The position numbers and the translations under genes were made by a program. This document shows positions 8,038-17,007 of a stretch of DNA of 64,000 nucleotides, piece by piece; within the stretch, counting starts at the first letter, position 1; each line of letters starts with the position of its first letter. The notes below the pieces were generated by a model. It was not told where the DNA came from. It was given only the letters and a program-made list of their open reading frames with translations, and ran no database searches. The stretch comes from Chryseobacterium gleum (GTDB lineage: Bacteria; Bacteroidota; Bacteroidia; Flavobacteriales_D; Crocinitomicaceae): positions 124,001 to 188,000 of the forward strand of contig CAMDFX010000002.1 of assembly GCA_945897805.1 (NCBI GenBank), given 5' to 3'.

Positions 8038-9672
8038 ATGATTTCAATAGATGCGTTGGGCGTTGAGTTTAGCGGAACAACATTGTTTAGCGATGTTTCA
8101 TTCGTGATCAACGAAAATGATAAAATCGCCTTGATGGGAAAAAATGGTGCCGGAAAATCTACGCTTTTGAAGATTTTAGCTGGAATTAGTAAACCAACTT
8201 CAGGAAGTATTTCTGCACCCAAGGATTTCATCATTTCCTATTTGCCACAGCATTTATTGACAGAAGACAATGCGACCGTTTTTGAAGAAACAAGCAAAGC
8301 TTTCTCATCGATTTTTGCCATGCGTGACGAAATTGAAGCCTTGAATACTGAATTGACTGTCCGCACCGACTACGATTCAGATGACTATTACAAAATCATT
8401 GAAAAAGTTTCAGAATTAAGCGAAAAATATTATTCGATTGAAGAAATCAACTACGAAGCAGAAGTTGAAAAAGTACTTGTAGGAATTGGATTTTTGCGTT
8501 CAGATTTCACCCGTCCAACATCAGAGTTTAGCGGTGGATGGAGAATGCGCATCGAATTGGCCAAAATTTTATTGCAAAAACCAGATTTGATTTTACTGGA
8601 TGAGCCAACGAATCACATGGACATTGAATCGATCCAATGGTTGGAAGATTTTTTGGTAAATAGTGCCAAAGCAGTTGTGGTAATTTCACACGATAGAACA
8701 TTTATAAACAACATCACCACGCGCACAATTGAAGTTACGATGGGAAGAATTTACGACTATAAAGTGAATTATTCTCGGTACTTAGAATTGCGCAAAGAAC
8801 GCCGCGAACAGCAGCAAAAACAATGGGAAGAACAGCAAAGAATCATAGCCGATAATACCGAATTTATCGAAAGATTTAAAGGAACTTATTCCAAAACGTT
8901 GCAGGTGCAATCGCGGGTAAAAATGCTTGAAAAAATGGTTTTGGTGGAAGTGGACGAAGTAGACAATTCTTCCCTGAGATTAAAGTTTCCGCCAGCGCCG
9001 CGTTCAGGAAATTATCCCGTGGTTGTGAACGAACTTTCGAAATCTTACGGCGATCATACTGTTTTCAAAAATGCTTCTTTGACCATCGAACGAGGACAAA
9101 AAATTGCCTTTGTAGGTCGAAACGGAGAAGGAAAATCGACTTTGGTGAAAGCCATCATGAAAGAAATCGATTTTCAAGGAAGTTTGGAATTGGGACACAA
9201 TGTGCAAATTGGCTATTTTGCCCAAAATCAAGCGTCTTTGTTGGATGAAACCTTGACTGTTTTTGAAACCATCGATCACGCAGCCGAAGGCGATGTGCGC
9301 AACAAAATCAAAGATATTTTGGGCGCTTTCATGTTTGGCGGCGACAATTCAACCAAAAAAGTAAAAGTGCTTTCTGGTGGTGAAAAAACCCGTTTGGCGA
9401 TGATCAAATTGTTGTTGCAACCAGTCAATTTGTTGATTTTAGATGAGCCAACAAATCACCTAGACATGAAAACCAAAGACATTATCAAAGATGCTTTGAA
9501 AGACTTTGACGGAACATTGATTTTAGTTTCTCACGACCGTGATTTCTTAGATGGTTTGGCAAGTAAAGTAATAGAATTTGGCAATCAACGCGTGAAAGAA
9601 CACTTGGAAGACATCAATGAATTCTTGGTGCGTAAGAAAATGGAGAATTTGAGAGAGATTGAAAAAAAATAA
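8038..9672 (+). CDS. ABC-F family ATPase (ribosome-associated translation factor type)
   Basis: 544 residues, two nucleotide-binding domains in one chain and no membrane domain, which defines ABC-F. Domain 1: Walker A GKNGAGKST, signature FSGGWRMRIELAKILL, Walker B LILLDEPTNHMDI, with the characteristic LDEPTNH. A charged linker of about 80 residues (RKERREQQQKQWEEQQRII...) is the P-site tRNA interaction motif region. Domain 2: GRNGEGKST, LSGGEKTRLAMIKLLL, LLILDEPTNHLDM. Members of this family bind the ribosome E site and modulate translation or protect against antibiotics. The subfamily (EttA, Uup, YbiT or YheS-like) cannot be fixed by eye. Monocistronic. Confidence 0.95.
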   Translation: MISIDALGVEFSGTTLFSDVSFVINENDKIALMGKNGAGKSTLLKILAGISKPTSGSISAPKDFIISYLPQHLLTEDNATVFEETSKAFSSIFAMRDEIEALNTELTVRTDYDSDDYYKIIEKVSELSEKYYSIEEINYEAEVEKVLVGIGFLRSDFTRPTSEFSGGWRMRIELAKILLQKPDLILLDEPTNHMDIESIQWLEDFLVNSAKAVVVISHDRTFINNITTRTIEVTMGRIYDYKVNYSRYLELRKERREQQQKQWEEQQRIIADNTEFIERFKGTYSKTLQVQSRVKMLEKMVLVEVDEVDNSSLRLKFPPAPRSGNYPVVVNELSKSYGDHTVFKNASLTIERGQKIAFVGRNGEGKSTLVKAIMKEIDFQGSLELGHNVQIGYFAQNQASLLDETLTVFETIDHAAEGDVRNKIKDILGAFMFGGDNSTKKVKVLSGGEKTRLAMIKLLLQPVNLLILDEPTNHLDMKTKDIIKDALKDFDGTLILVSHDRDFLDGLASKVIEFGNQRVKEHLEDINEFLVRKKMENLREIEKK

Positions 9673-9755
9673 TTTTGGCTCAATTATTGATTTTTCGTAA
9701 TTTAGTATTCAATTTTTGATTTTTAGAAAGTAAAAACCACTTAAAAAGTTAAATT

Positions 9756-10604
9756 ATGAAAAAGTTTCTCTTCATTTCTTCAGTCGTTGCAAGCGTATTC
9801 TTTTTAGATTCTTGTAAGAAAAATAAAAACAAATACGACAACAGCAATGCCCCCAAAACTAATGCAATCATCGAAAATGCTTTTGATGAAATGACCAACA
9901 TGACAGATCAAGCCATTACAGGAAATATGATTTTCTATAAAAGTGGAAAAGTAACTGTTTATAATTTGGCAAGTGCAGAAAATATGTTCATAGAAAAAGC
10001 GGCTTGCAGCGTTATCATTACACTTGATACCGTAAGCTCTCCAAAGTCAATCACTATCGATTGGGGAAATACCAATTGTGACTGCAACGATGGCAAACAA
10101 AGAAGAGGAAAAATCATCACTACTTTTACTGGTTCATATTACGCGCAAGGAACTGTGATTACGCATACGCCTGTTGATTATTACGTGAATAACAACAAGT
10201 TGGAAGGAACGAAAACCATCACCAACATGGGTGTAAATGCAAATAGTCAGCCTTATTACAATGTTGAAATCAATGGTGTTGCAACTTTGTCAACAGGTGA
10301 AATTGTAAATTATACTTCTTCCAGGGTAAGAACTTTTACCAATGGTTACAATACGCAATTGAATTTTTGGGATGATGAATATGACATCACAGGAACTGCC
10401 AATGCAACGGTTGTAAACGGTGACGGTTATCAAGCACAAACGACAGCTCCATTGCACATCAAAGTTGGTTGTGGTTATATCACTCGCGGAACTTTAGAAA
10501 TTACACCAACAGGAAAACCAGTACGCGTGATTGATTATGGTTCAGGAACTTGTGATGCAACGTTTACCATTACAATCAACGGAACGACTTATACGATTAA
10601 TTGA
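9756..10604 (+). CDS. Putative lipoprotein of unknown function
   Basis: 282 residues. Signal peptide with lipobox MKKFLFISSVVASVFFLDSC, followed by a lysine-rich stretch KKNKNK typical of Bacteroidota lipoproteins. The mature part is rich in Thr, Asn and Tyr with alternating hydrophobics, so probably beta-sheet; four Cys occur in the mature part, including the pair in WGNTNCDCNDG and a late SGTCDATF. No enzymatic motif found. The ABC-F gene ends 83 bases upstream on the same strand; a strong terminator follows at 10627. Confidence 0.8.
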   Translation: MKKFLFISSVVASVFFLDSCKKNKNKYDNSNAPKTNAIIENAFDEMTNMTDQAITGNMIFYKSGKVTVYNLASAENMFIEKAACSVIITLDTVSSPKSITIDWGNTNCDCNDGKQRRGKIITTFTGSYYAQGTVITHTPVDYYVNNNKLEGTKTITNMGVNANSQPYYNVEINGVATLSTGEIVNYTSSRVRTFTNGYNTQLNFWDDEYDITGTANATVVNGDGYQAQTTAPLHIKVGCGYITRGTLEITPTGKPVRVIDYGSGTCDATFTITINGTTYTIN

Positions 10605-10626
10605 TAAGAAAATCTTTGTGAAATTG

Positions 10627-10659
10627 AAAAACCAGCATCGAAAGTGCTGGTTTTTCTTT
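10627..10659 (+). terminator. Rho-independent terminator after the lipoprotein gene
   Basis: Perfect 11-bp stem AAAAACCAGCA / TGCTGGTTTTT with a 7-base loop and a T-rich tail (TTTTTCTTTG), 22 bases after the stop codon. Confidence 0.9.
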
Positions 10660-10691
10660 GTTGTAAAATTCTAAAAGAGCTTGTTTCGTAT

Positions 10692-11357
10692 CTATTTTGT
10701 CTCTCCCAAAACTACCTCAACATCGTGAATCAAACGGTCAACCTCTTTGGCGCTCGTTCCATCATAATATCCTCTTATTCTTAGCAATTGATCTACCAAA
10801 ACAAAATTATTGGTATGAATAAAATCACTTCCAGCATCGCCTAAATTTTCTGCTTCAGCTGGTTTCAAAATGAAAAACGATTTTCTTGCCAAGTCGTAAA
10901 GTTCTTTTTTATCGCCAGTCAAAAAATGCCATTGTCCTTTAGCAGCGCCATGTCCGTCAGCGTACATTTTCATTTGAGGCACAGAATCTACTTCAGGATC
11001 GACTGTAAAACTCAAAATTTTGAAATCTGGATTGTTTAAAAACGCTTTTTGAACACGTTGCATTTGTGCGTTCATCTTTGGACAAATGGTGCCACAAGTG
11101 GTGAAAAAATATTCTGCTACAAAAACTTTTCCTTTCACATCTTTCAAACCAATTTTTTGATTGTCTTGATTCAGAAATTCAAAATTTCCAATCCTGTGAC
11201 CAAAACCTTTTCGGATGACACTAGAATCAACCATTTCTGAAGAAATATCAATTGGGTTGATGACAGGTAAATCGTCTGATTTGTCTTTTGGTTTGACGAT
11301 AAAATAGGCTAAAATAGTCGCTGATAAAAAGATGATGAAAAAGATGAAAACACGCAT
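10692..11357 (-). CDS. SCO1/SenC-family copper chaperone or thioredoxin-like protein
   Basis: 221 residues from the ATG at 11357; the track's longer version runs into the preceding terminator region. The N-terminal hydrophobic stretch MRVFIFFIIFLSATILAYFI is a membrane anchor. The thioredoxin-like fold carries CxxxC in FFTTCGTICPKMN and the distal His in SDFIHTNNFVLVD, the copper-binding triad of SCO proteins that mature the CuA site of cytochrome oxidase. TVDPEVDSVPQMKMYAD is also typical. No oxidase genes are nearby, so a role in CuA assembly is inferred from family only; some SCO relatives act as periplasmic reductases. Confidence 0.9.
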   Translation of the reverse strand: MRVFIFFIIFLSATILAYFIVKPKDKSDDLPVINPIDISSEMVDSSVIRKGFGHRIGNFEFLNQDNQKIGLKDVKGKVFVAEYFFTTCGTICPKMNAQMQRVQKAFLNNPDFKILSFTVDPEVDSVPQMKMYADGHGAAKGQWHFLTGDKKELYDLARKSFFILKPAEAENLGDAGSDFIHTNNFVLVDQLLRIRGYYDGTSAKEVDRLIHDVEVVLGETK

Positions 11358-11506
11358 GGCTTTTTTTGTTGTAAAGTTAGTGAATCTTTGAATGTCAATT
11401 TTTGTATTGGTAATAAATAACAACCATAAGGAAGCCTTTATTAAATTTGATAACAAATTCAATATCTTTTTTCTCATCATTATTTTAGGGCATTCTTTAA
11501 AACAAA

Positions 11507-11539
11507 AAAACCGTGAGATTTTGCAATTCTCACGGTTTT
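11507..11539 (-). terminator. Rho-independent terminator after the 651-residue membrane protein gene
   Basis: 12-bp stem AAAACCGTGAGA / TCTCACGGTTTT with a 9-base loop, followed on the minus strand by seven T. It lies between the stop at 11575 and the SCO gene start at 11357. Confidence 0.85.
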
Positions 11540-11574
11540 GCTTTTATTTTAAAAAGCAATTGTTTTGGATATAA

Positions 11575-13530
11575 TTAATCTACTATTTGCTCGTCATCAC
11601 AGTACTCAGGACAGTCGCAATTACCATCCATAACCTGGTAATTATAAATAATCGATCCGTCTATACAATTAAAGTAATAATTTTCTGTTTCATTATCAAT
11701 ATCCTCCGGAGGAGTAACTACTTCCTCTACTATCTCTTTTTCAGGTTCTACTTTTGTTTGTACCTTTTCCTTAGTTTCAGTGGTGTCTGATTGTACATTT
11801 TCAGATTTGAAAAGTTGTGTTAATGAATTAAATATATTCTGATAACCTGAACTAAACAAAACACCCACGCTAATTAAAGCGATTAATAACATTCCTACCC
11901 AAGGCTGCAAAGGATCTTTTTCATTTGCATTTTTAAATTCACTTACTAAATAGCTTTTTGAATGCATCTGATAAATTGGTAAAACTGAATAACCATAAAG
12001 GTTTATCAATAAAGTTAATACTATTGAAAATAATATTGCTTTACCTAGAAGGATCAAAATATATGTTAAGTTATACTTTGTTTTACAAGACTCAACAAAA
12101 GAAATTTCTGAAATCTTTGAATTAATCAACACATTATAGTGTTGATTAGTTCTGGTAATTTGTTTGTTCTTTTTGGTCAATTCTGCAGCATCACCGTAGG
12201 ACTGTATATCCTTCAATTCACTTTTTAACTCTTTTAAAGTTTTATTCAATTCACTTCTGAGTTCACTTTTCTCATCTTTTAATTTTGAAATTTCTTCTTT
12301 TAATTTACTGTTTGACAAAACTGCAACTGGGACAGACCTTAATGGAATATTACTTTTGAAATATTCCCGATATCTTTTATTTTCTTTTGATTCAACTTGT
12401 AAATCATTTTTCGTTTTAATTGTATCCAGACATGCTTTGAATTCTTGATCTGTTAAAGAATCATTCATTAATGATAATTTTAATGTGTTTAACTCTAACA
12501 TTTCATTCAACTTACCATCTTTCCTTTGCAAAATTGGATCTATGATATTTGTTTGCAGATTACTATTGGAAAAATGAGTCAAGTAATATGGAATTAGTGA
12601 TATAATCAATCCAATTAGAATTACAAATACAGGCTGCCAGAGAAAATACCAGCAACGGCTAAATGCATCTTTTACTACTCCCTTTATTTTAGCTGTAAAA
12701 CTTTCTGATTCACCAATTGTATTCACATAGATGACGCCAACATTAGTAATAAATAGAACGGTTAAAGTCAATAAAAAGATTGAAACAATTCCCAATACGG
12801 AAGGAGCATATAAAAAACCTGTAATTACACCACTCCAACCGTGTATTATTGCAAATTGATTTGGTCCAAAAACAAAACCACTAATTAAAAGTATTAAGCC
12901 GATTACTGAAGTAGCAAAAAATGCTGCTTTTCTACCTTTTAAATGAGAATCAAATGATACAAGACCAACTACCCAAGTAATTGAAATTGCAATACAAAAA
13001 GGCCCGCCAATTTTACCAATAAGTGGAAGATCAAATAAGTGACCTAAAAATTCTAAAATGGCAAAGGCCGTAAAACCAAGAACAATTACCTTTAAAGAGC
13101 GAAAATAGCTTGACCATTTAACTACCGGTGAAACAGACTTGATTACACTTAAAAAGATTTCTAATGGTATTTTTATGAAATAACGGTTCAGTAATCTTAG
13201 AATTAGCAATAATACATCGACAATTAAAACAATAATTTTAATTATAACTTTACCAATCGGAAGAATAATTTTATCATAAATCCATTTAAAAATAGACCCA
13301 ACATAGTCTAGAATTATTTTTATAAAGTGAATAGAATAAATTCCAACATTAAATAAAAATGAGAAAAACATTCCCAGCACAACGATTGGTAAATGCCAAC
13401 TCGGATTTTCACTTATGACATCCGATAATTTATCCATTTTCAAAAGACCTGTTGGCGTTTCTTTCCTTTGTGTGGCGGCGATATACCCTAAAACTGGAGC
13501 TAAAGCGATAATTAAGTAGTAAATATTCAT
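11575..13530 (-). CDS. Large orphan membrane protein with coiled coil and Cys-rich acidic tail
   Basis: 651 residues, not recognised. About nine hydrophobic segments: one at the very N-terminus, a cluster across residues 45-120, further ones near 145-165, 178-195, 205-222, 245-268, 298-318, then two more near 488-512 and 544-562. Between them, residues about 410-445 form a Lys/Glu heptad-rich coiled coil (EEISKLKDEKSELRSELNK). After the last segment comes an acidic Thr/Glu tail ending NCIDGSIIYNYQVMDGNCDC then PEYCDD, with four Cys in the last 30 residues. It has its own terminator and no operon partner. Base composition is lower in GC than most neighbours. Could be a gated channel or an envelope scaffold; nothing decides this. 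Confidence 0.75.
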   Translation of the reverse strand: MNIYYLIIALAPVLGYIAATQRKETPTGLLKMDKLSDVISENPSWHLPIVVLGMFFSFLFNVGIYSIHFIKIILDYVGSIFKWIYDKIILPIGKVIIKIIVLIVDVLLLILRLLNRYFIKIPLEIFLSVIKSVSPVVKWSSYFRSLKVIVLGFTAFAILEFLGHLFDLPLIGKIGGPFCIAISITWVVGLVSFDSHLKGRKAAFFATSVIGLILLISGFVFGPNQFAIIHGWSGVITGFLYAPSVLGIVSIFLLTLTVLFITNVGVIYVNTIGESESFTAKIKGVVKDAFSRCWYFLWQPVFVILIGLIISLIPYYLTHFSNSNLQTNIIDPILQRKDGKLNEMLELNTLKLSLMNDSLTDQEFKACLDTIKTKNDLQVESKENKRYREYFKSNIPLRSVPVAVLSNSKLKEEISKLKDEKSELRSELNKTLKELKSELKDIQSYGDAAELTKKNKQITRTNQHYNVLINSKISEISFVESCKTKYNLTYILILLGKAILFSIVLTLLINLYGYSVLPIYQMHSKSYLVSEFKNANEKDPLQPWVGMLLIALISVGVLFSSGYQNIFNSLTQLFKSENVQSDTTETKEKVQTKVEPEKEIVEEVVTPPEDIDNETENYYFNCIDGSIIYNYQVMDGNCDCPEYCDDEQIVD

Positions 13531-13718
13531 AGTAATAATGATTAAATGTTAAAATATAGTTTAATTTTTAAATTAAAGGTAATACAATTATTTAAATAAA
13601 AAACCCCTCTTATTCAAAAGATTATTAATGCCCTGATTTTACGCAAATTCTATTTTTGGAGATTTAACACTAGAAAGTGTTTCAAATTCTTTTGTGAGAT
13701 TTCAATGATTTTCATTTT

Positions 13719-14420
13719 TCACCTACTCACCACATGAAAACAAGTTTGCCATTTTTCATGCGTTGCCCAACATTTTCCTTCACTTCGCAGTTCAAAAATA
13801 CTTTGTGCTAATACTTCTTTCAAATAATCAAATTCTGCTGCACTCAGTCTCTTCGGATTGTGAAATTCGTCGTAACTGATATCGAAAGAAGTGCCGTGCA
13901 AATGTGAACTATATTTAATTGCATTTCCGTTTATTTTTCTCAGACGGGTGATAGAACTAACTGTACGCAGCAGGGACGTAACGATAAATTTGGATTTCTT
14001 TAAATGCGTATTTTTTAATTTCTGATGGAACTTTTCTCCTATTTCATTCAATAAATTAGCGCTTTTTACCGTCAAAAAAGGGTAACTGTAAAACATAGTT
14101 TCAAGCAAATAGTATTTGTTATTTTCAATCAAAACCAATTTTCCAGAATCTAATTTTGATTTTATTTCTCGGGAATATTTCAATATGCCAATGCCATGCA
14201 AGTAAGAATGTTCCAAATATTGATGCACACTATCGTTGAGTTTATGGGCGTGAGTCACATATTCTTGACAAGAATCAGGTAAAATTGAGTTAGTTGAAAC
14301 TTTGGCTTTTTGAATGTTTTTGGTCAAAAAACGGGGTTGCGCAAAAAAGAAAATCAAGGCAATAATTTCAATCGAAATGATAAATAAAAATATGATTTTT
14401 AAGATCTTTTTCAATTCCAA
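13719..14420 (-). CDS. DUF5715-type protein, M15 peptidase-like fold
   Basis: 233 residues from a TTG at 14420; an in-frame TAA lies two codons upstream and no early ATG exists, so TTG is the plausible start. N-terminal membrane anchor KIIFLFIISIEIIALIFFFA, then an extracytoplasmic domain. The C-terminal third has SLLRTVSS, SHLHGTSFDISYD and CFHVVSR, matching the zinc-binding S-x-HxxGxxxD ... H layout of D-Ala-D-Ala carboxypeptidase-like (M15) enzymes and the Bacteroidota DUF5715 family as I recall it. Likely acts on peptidoglycan in the periplasm. The start lies 3 bases past the stop of the small FeoB-associated gene, so it is translationally coupled to the feo operon. Confidence 0.78.
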   Translation of the reverse strand: MELKKILKIIFLFIISIEIIALIFFFAQPRFLTKNIQKAKVSTNSILPDSCQEYVTHAHKLNDSVHQYLEHSYLHGIGILKYSREIKSKLDSGKLVLIENNKYYLLETMFYSYPFLTVKSANLLNEIGEKFHQKLKNTHLKKSKFIVTSLLRTVSSITRLRKINGNAIKYSSHLHGTSFDISYDEFHNPKRLSAAEFDYLKEVLAQSIFELRSEGKCWATHEKWQTCFHVVSR

Positions 14421-14423
14421 TGT

Positions 14424-14561
14424 TTATTTTAAGCTTTCAGTCGTTTTGGAAAAAGCGCAGCCATCACAACTATTTTTCTTCGAAAAAAAAGCTTTAACCC
14501 CTTTATAGCCGAGGTAAAACAAAGCCAATAAAACGGTAATAATAACTAAAACTATTTGCAT
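14424..14561 (-). CDS. FeoB-associated Cys-rich small membrane protein
   Basis: 45 residues, too short for the ORF track. Translation: a single hydrophobic segment MQIVLVIITVLLALFYLGYK, then basic residues and the motif NSCDGCAFSK. One membrane helix followed by CxxC right behind feoB is the layout of the FeoB-associated Cys-rich membrane protein family (functional analogue of FeoC). Its ATG overlaps the feoB stop by one base (TGATG), so it must be translated by coupling to feoB. It probably assists or regulates FeoB, perhaps by binding metal or sensing redox through the two Cys. Confidence 0.88.
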   Translation of the reverse strand: MQIVLVIITVLLALFYLGYKGVKAFFSKKNSCDGCAFSKTTESLK

Positions 14562-16525
14562 CACGAAAACAATTTAAAAACAACAAAACTAGCTAAATAA
14601 GCCAATATTCCCATATACAAAATCTGAAGCAAGGGCCATTTCCACGATTTTGTTTCTCTTTTTACAATTGCCAAAGTGGCCATGCATTGCATCGCATAGA
14701 CATAGAAAACCATCAAAGATAATCCGGCAGCCAACGAATAAATTGGTTTTCCATCAGACCATTTTTCAGCACGCATTTTTTGTATCAGACCCAAATTGCT
14801 TTCCCCCTCGTTCTGAACACTATAAATAGTAGCCATTGAACCTACAAAAACTTCTCTCGCAGCAAAGGAAGTAAGCAATGAAATTCCAATTTTCCAATCA
14901 TAACCAATTGGCTTTATGACTGGTTCAATCGTTTTTCCTAAAATTCCCATGTAAGAGTTTTCCAATTTGGCGTTTTTTACTTGAAGGTCATATTTGGCAA
15001 TTTGCTGCGCACTTGCCATGGTTGGTTTTTCGATTTTTTGAACCGCATTTTCAATTCGATCACCGGGACCAAAACTCGCCATTGCCCACAAAATAATGGA
15101 GACGGCTAGAATTACTTTTCCTGCATCGAAGACAAAAACTTTTATTTTCTCAAATAAACTGACGAAAACATTTCCCCAACGAGGGGCTTTAAAATCAGGT
15201 AATTCTAACAACAAAACACTCGTTTCATCTGATTTGATAAGCCATTTCAGCACCAGCGACACTAATAAAGCGGAAATTAAACCCAAGGCATACAAGCTGA
15301 AAAGAACCAATCCTTGCAGATTCAAAAAACCCAGTACTTTTTGAGATGGGATGACCAAAGCAATGAGCAAAGTGTAAACCGGAATTCTTGCGCTACAACT
15401 CATCAAAGGCGCAACCATAATGGTAATCATTCTTTCTTTCCAGTTGGAAATTGTTCTTGTGGCCATAATCCCGGGAATCGCACATGCAGCGCTCGAAAGA
15501 AGTGGCACCACGCTTTTCCCATTCAAACCAAAAGGGCGCATCAATCGATCCATAATGAAAACAACACGAGACATATAGCCTGTTTCTTCCAAAATTCCTA
15601 AGCAAAGAAAAAGCAAACCGATTTGAGGAATAAAAATAATGACACCGCCTAAACCTGGCACAATTCCTTGCGATAATAAATCAGTGAATAATCCTGCGGG
15701 TAGGTTGGTTTGAATGTAGTCACTTAACGACCCGAAAACACTGTCAATCATATCCATCGGATAACTAGCTAAGGAAAAAATCAGTTGAAAAAGCAACATG
15801 AGAATACCCGCAAAAATTAAATATCCAAAAAAGGGATGAATGAATAGTCTGTCTAATTTACTTACTTTAAACTGTTTCTTATTTTCTTCTTGAAGAATGA
15901 TTTTAGGAATCAATTCTTTGATAAACTGGTACCTTTTATTTGTTTCATCAGCATGATTATTAAAGTCTTGTTCTGCTGCAATGTCAAATTCAGAAATCAC
16001 AGCTTCAAAGCCTTCCGAATCAAATCCTTTTTCAATATTTTCGATAATTCTGGCAATTCCTGTGCCTATTCGTGCATTTGTTTCCACAACGGGAACCCCT
16101 GGAAAGCGCTGATGGAAGGCAATGTGATTGATTTTTTTTCCTGATTTGAATGCAATATCCGACATGTTTAAAACCAACATCACAGGCATTTGCAAATCAT
16201 AAACCTGCGTGAAAAGCAATAAATTTCTTTCCAAATTAGAGGCATCAACCACCACAATAAGCGCTTGCGGGTGATCAGGATGATTTTTGTTTTTTAAAAC
16301 ATCCAGCACAACTTGTTCGTCTTTCGACCTTGGATAAATGCTGTAAGTTCCAGGTAAATCAACAATTTCAACCGTATTTTCCGAAAGTTTTAGTTTTCCT
16401 GATTTTTTGTCAACTGTCACGCCAGGAAAATTTCCAACATGTTGGTTCAAACCAGTGAGTCTATTGAAAATAGATGTTTTACCAGTGTTGGGATTTCCAA
16501 TTAACGCGATTTTTTGAAACTTCAT
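14561..16525 (-). CDS. feoB: Ferrous iron transport protein B
   Basis: 654 residues. Inner-membrane Fe(II) transporter with an N-terminal G domain: G1 GNPNTGKTS, G2 region around GNFPGVTVD, G3 DLPGTYS, G4 NMSD. The GDI-like helical domain follows, then a polytopic membrane part with the two Gate repeats (FIPQIGLLFLCLGILEETGY and SAACAIPGIMATRTI; GSMATIYSVQNEG near the C-terminus). It is shorter than the 773-residue E. coli protein but complete in order. FeoA is encoded 34 bases upstream, the small Cys protein overlaps its stop, and a DUF5715 gene follows, forming a four-gene operon. Confidence 0.97.
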   Translation of the reverse strand: MKFQKIALIGNPNTGKTSIFNRLTGLNQHVGNFPGVTVDKKSGKLKLSENTVEIVDLPGTYSIYPRSKDEQVVLDVLKNKNHPDHPQALIVVVDASNLERNLLLFTQVYDLQMPVMLVLNMSDIAFKSGKKINHIAFHQRFPGVPVVETNARIGTGIARIIENIEKGFDSEGFEAVISEFDIAAEQDFNNHADETNKRYQFIKELIPKIILQEENKKQFKVSKLDRLFIHPFFGYLIFAGILMLLFQLIFSLASYPMDMIDSVFGSLSDYIQTNLPAGLFTDLLSQGIVPGLGGVIIFIPQIGLLFLCLGILEETGYMSRVVFIMDRLMRPFGLNGKSVVPLLSSAACAIPGIMATRTISNWKERMITIMVAPLMSCSARIPVYTLLIALVIPSQKVLGFLNLQGLVLFSLYALGLISALLVSLVLKWLIKSDETSVLLLELPDFKAPRWGNVFVSLFEKIKVFVFDAGKVILAVSIILWAMASFGPGDRIENAVQKIEKPTMASAQQIAKYDLQVKNAKLENSYMGILGKTIEPVIKPIGYDWKIGISLLTSFAAREVFVGSMATIYSVQNEGESNLGLIQKMRAEKWSDGKPIYSLAAGLSLMVFYVYAMQCMATLAIVKRETKSWKWPLLQILYMGILAYLASFVVFKLFS

Positions 16526-16559
16526 TGTTTACAAAAATAGGAAGTTTTTAAAGAAAAGA

Positions 16560-16781
16560 CTAAATCACCTCAACCAAACATGCCTCATTCAAACGCAAGG
16601 AAAGCACATATCCGTTGATATTCACTGCAATTGGGTCACCAAAAGGAGCTTTAAATAAAACCTCTACTTCTTGGCCTTGATACAAACCCATTTCCAACAA
16701 TTTTGAAGAAATATCAGAAACGATCAATTTATTGACCTTGACTTTACTCCCAAGTGCTGTATTTGCTAATGTTTTACTCAA
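16560..16781 (-). CDS. feoA: Ferrous iron transport protein A
   Basis: 73 residues, a single SH3-like FeoA domain: LIVSDISSKLLEMGLYQGQEV and ALRLNEA-type ending (SLRLNEACLVEVI) are the usual start and finish. Cytoplasmic partner of FeoB that promotes Fe(II) uptake. First gene of the feo operon; a TAAATTTG promoter element lies 20 bases upstream and an imperfect inverted repeat just beyond it may be an operator. Confidence 0.95.
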   Translation of the reverse strand: MSKTLANTALGSKVKVNKLIVSDISSKLLEMGLYQGQEVEVLFKAPFGDPIAVNINGYVLSLRLNEACLVEVI

Positions 16782-16801
16782 TTTTGACTAATTATATGCC
16801 A

Positions 16802-16809
16802 CAAATTTA
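16802..16809 (-). promoter_or_regulatory. Putative -7 element of the feo operon (TAAATTTG)
   Basis: Exact TAnnTTTG on the minus strand, 20 bases before the feoA ATG. Confidence 0.5.
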
Positions 16810-16824
16810 CGACAATAAGAAACA

Positions 16825-16856
16825 GTTCTGAATACCATAAAAAAGGTATTTTGAAC
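16825..16856 (-). promoter_or_regulatory. Imperfect inverted repeat upstream of feoA, candidate operator
   Basis: Arms GTTCTGAATACC and GGTATTTTGAAC are inverted with two mismatches and an 8-base A-rich spacer. It covers the expected -33 region of the feoA promoter in the divergent feoA-tpx gap, a position suited to iron-dependent repression. It does not look like a textbook Fur box. Confidence 0.3.
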
Positions 16857-16948
16857 CTCTTTACTAGTTAAATAAGTATCCATTTTCTATTATTTTATTG
16901 AAATGTTAATTCTTTCAAAAAGAAGTTTCTACTAAAATTTAATACTGC

Positions 16949-16956
16949 TATATTTG
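16949..16956 (+). promoter_or_regulatory. Putative -7 element of tpx (TATATTTG)
   Basis: Exact TAnnTTTG, 51 bases upstream of the tpx ATG, leaving a leader of about 45 bases. Confidence 0.45.
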
Positions 16957-17007
16957 GGATTTTCACTAACTTTATTCCCAATCATTCAAATTTAAAGATT
17001 AAGCAAT

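Noticed and set aside
13666-13681. AACACT/AGTGTT hairpin after the DUF5715 gene
   Set aside because: Only a 6-bp stem and no T-run on the minus strand; too weak to call a terminator.
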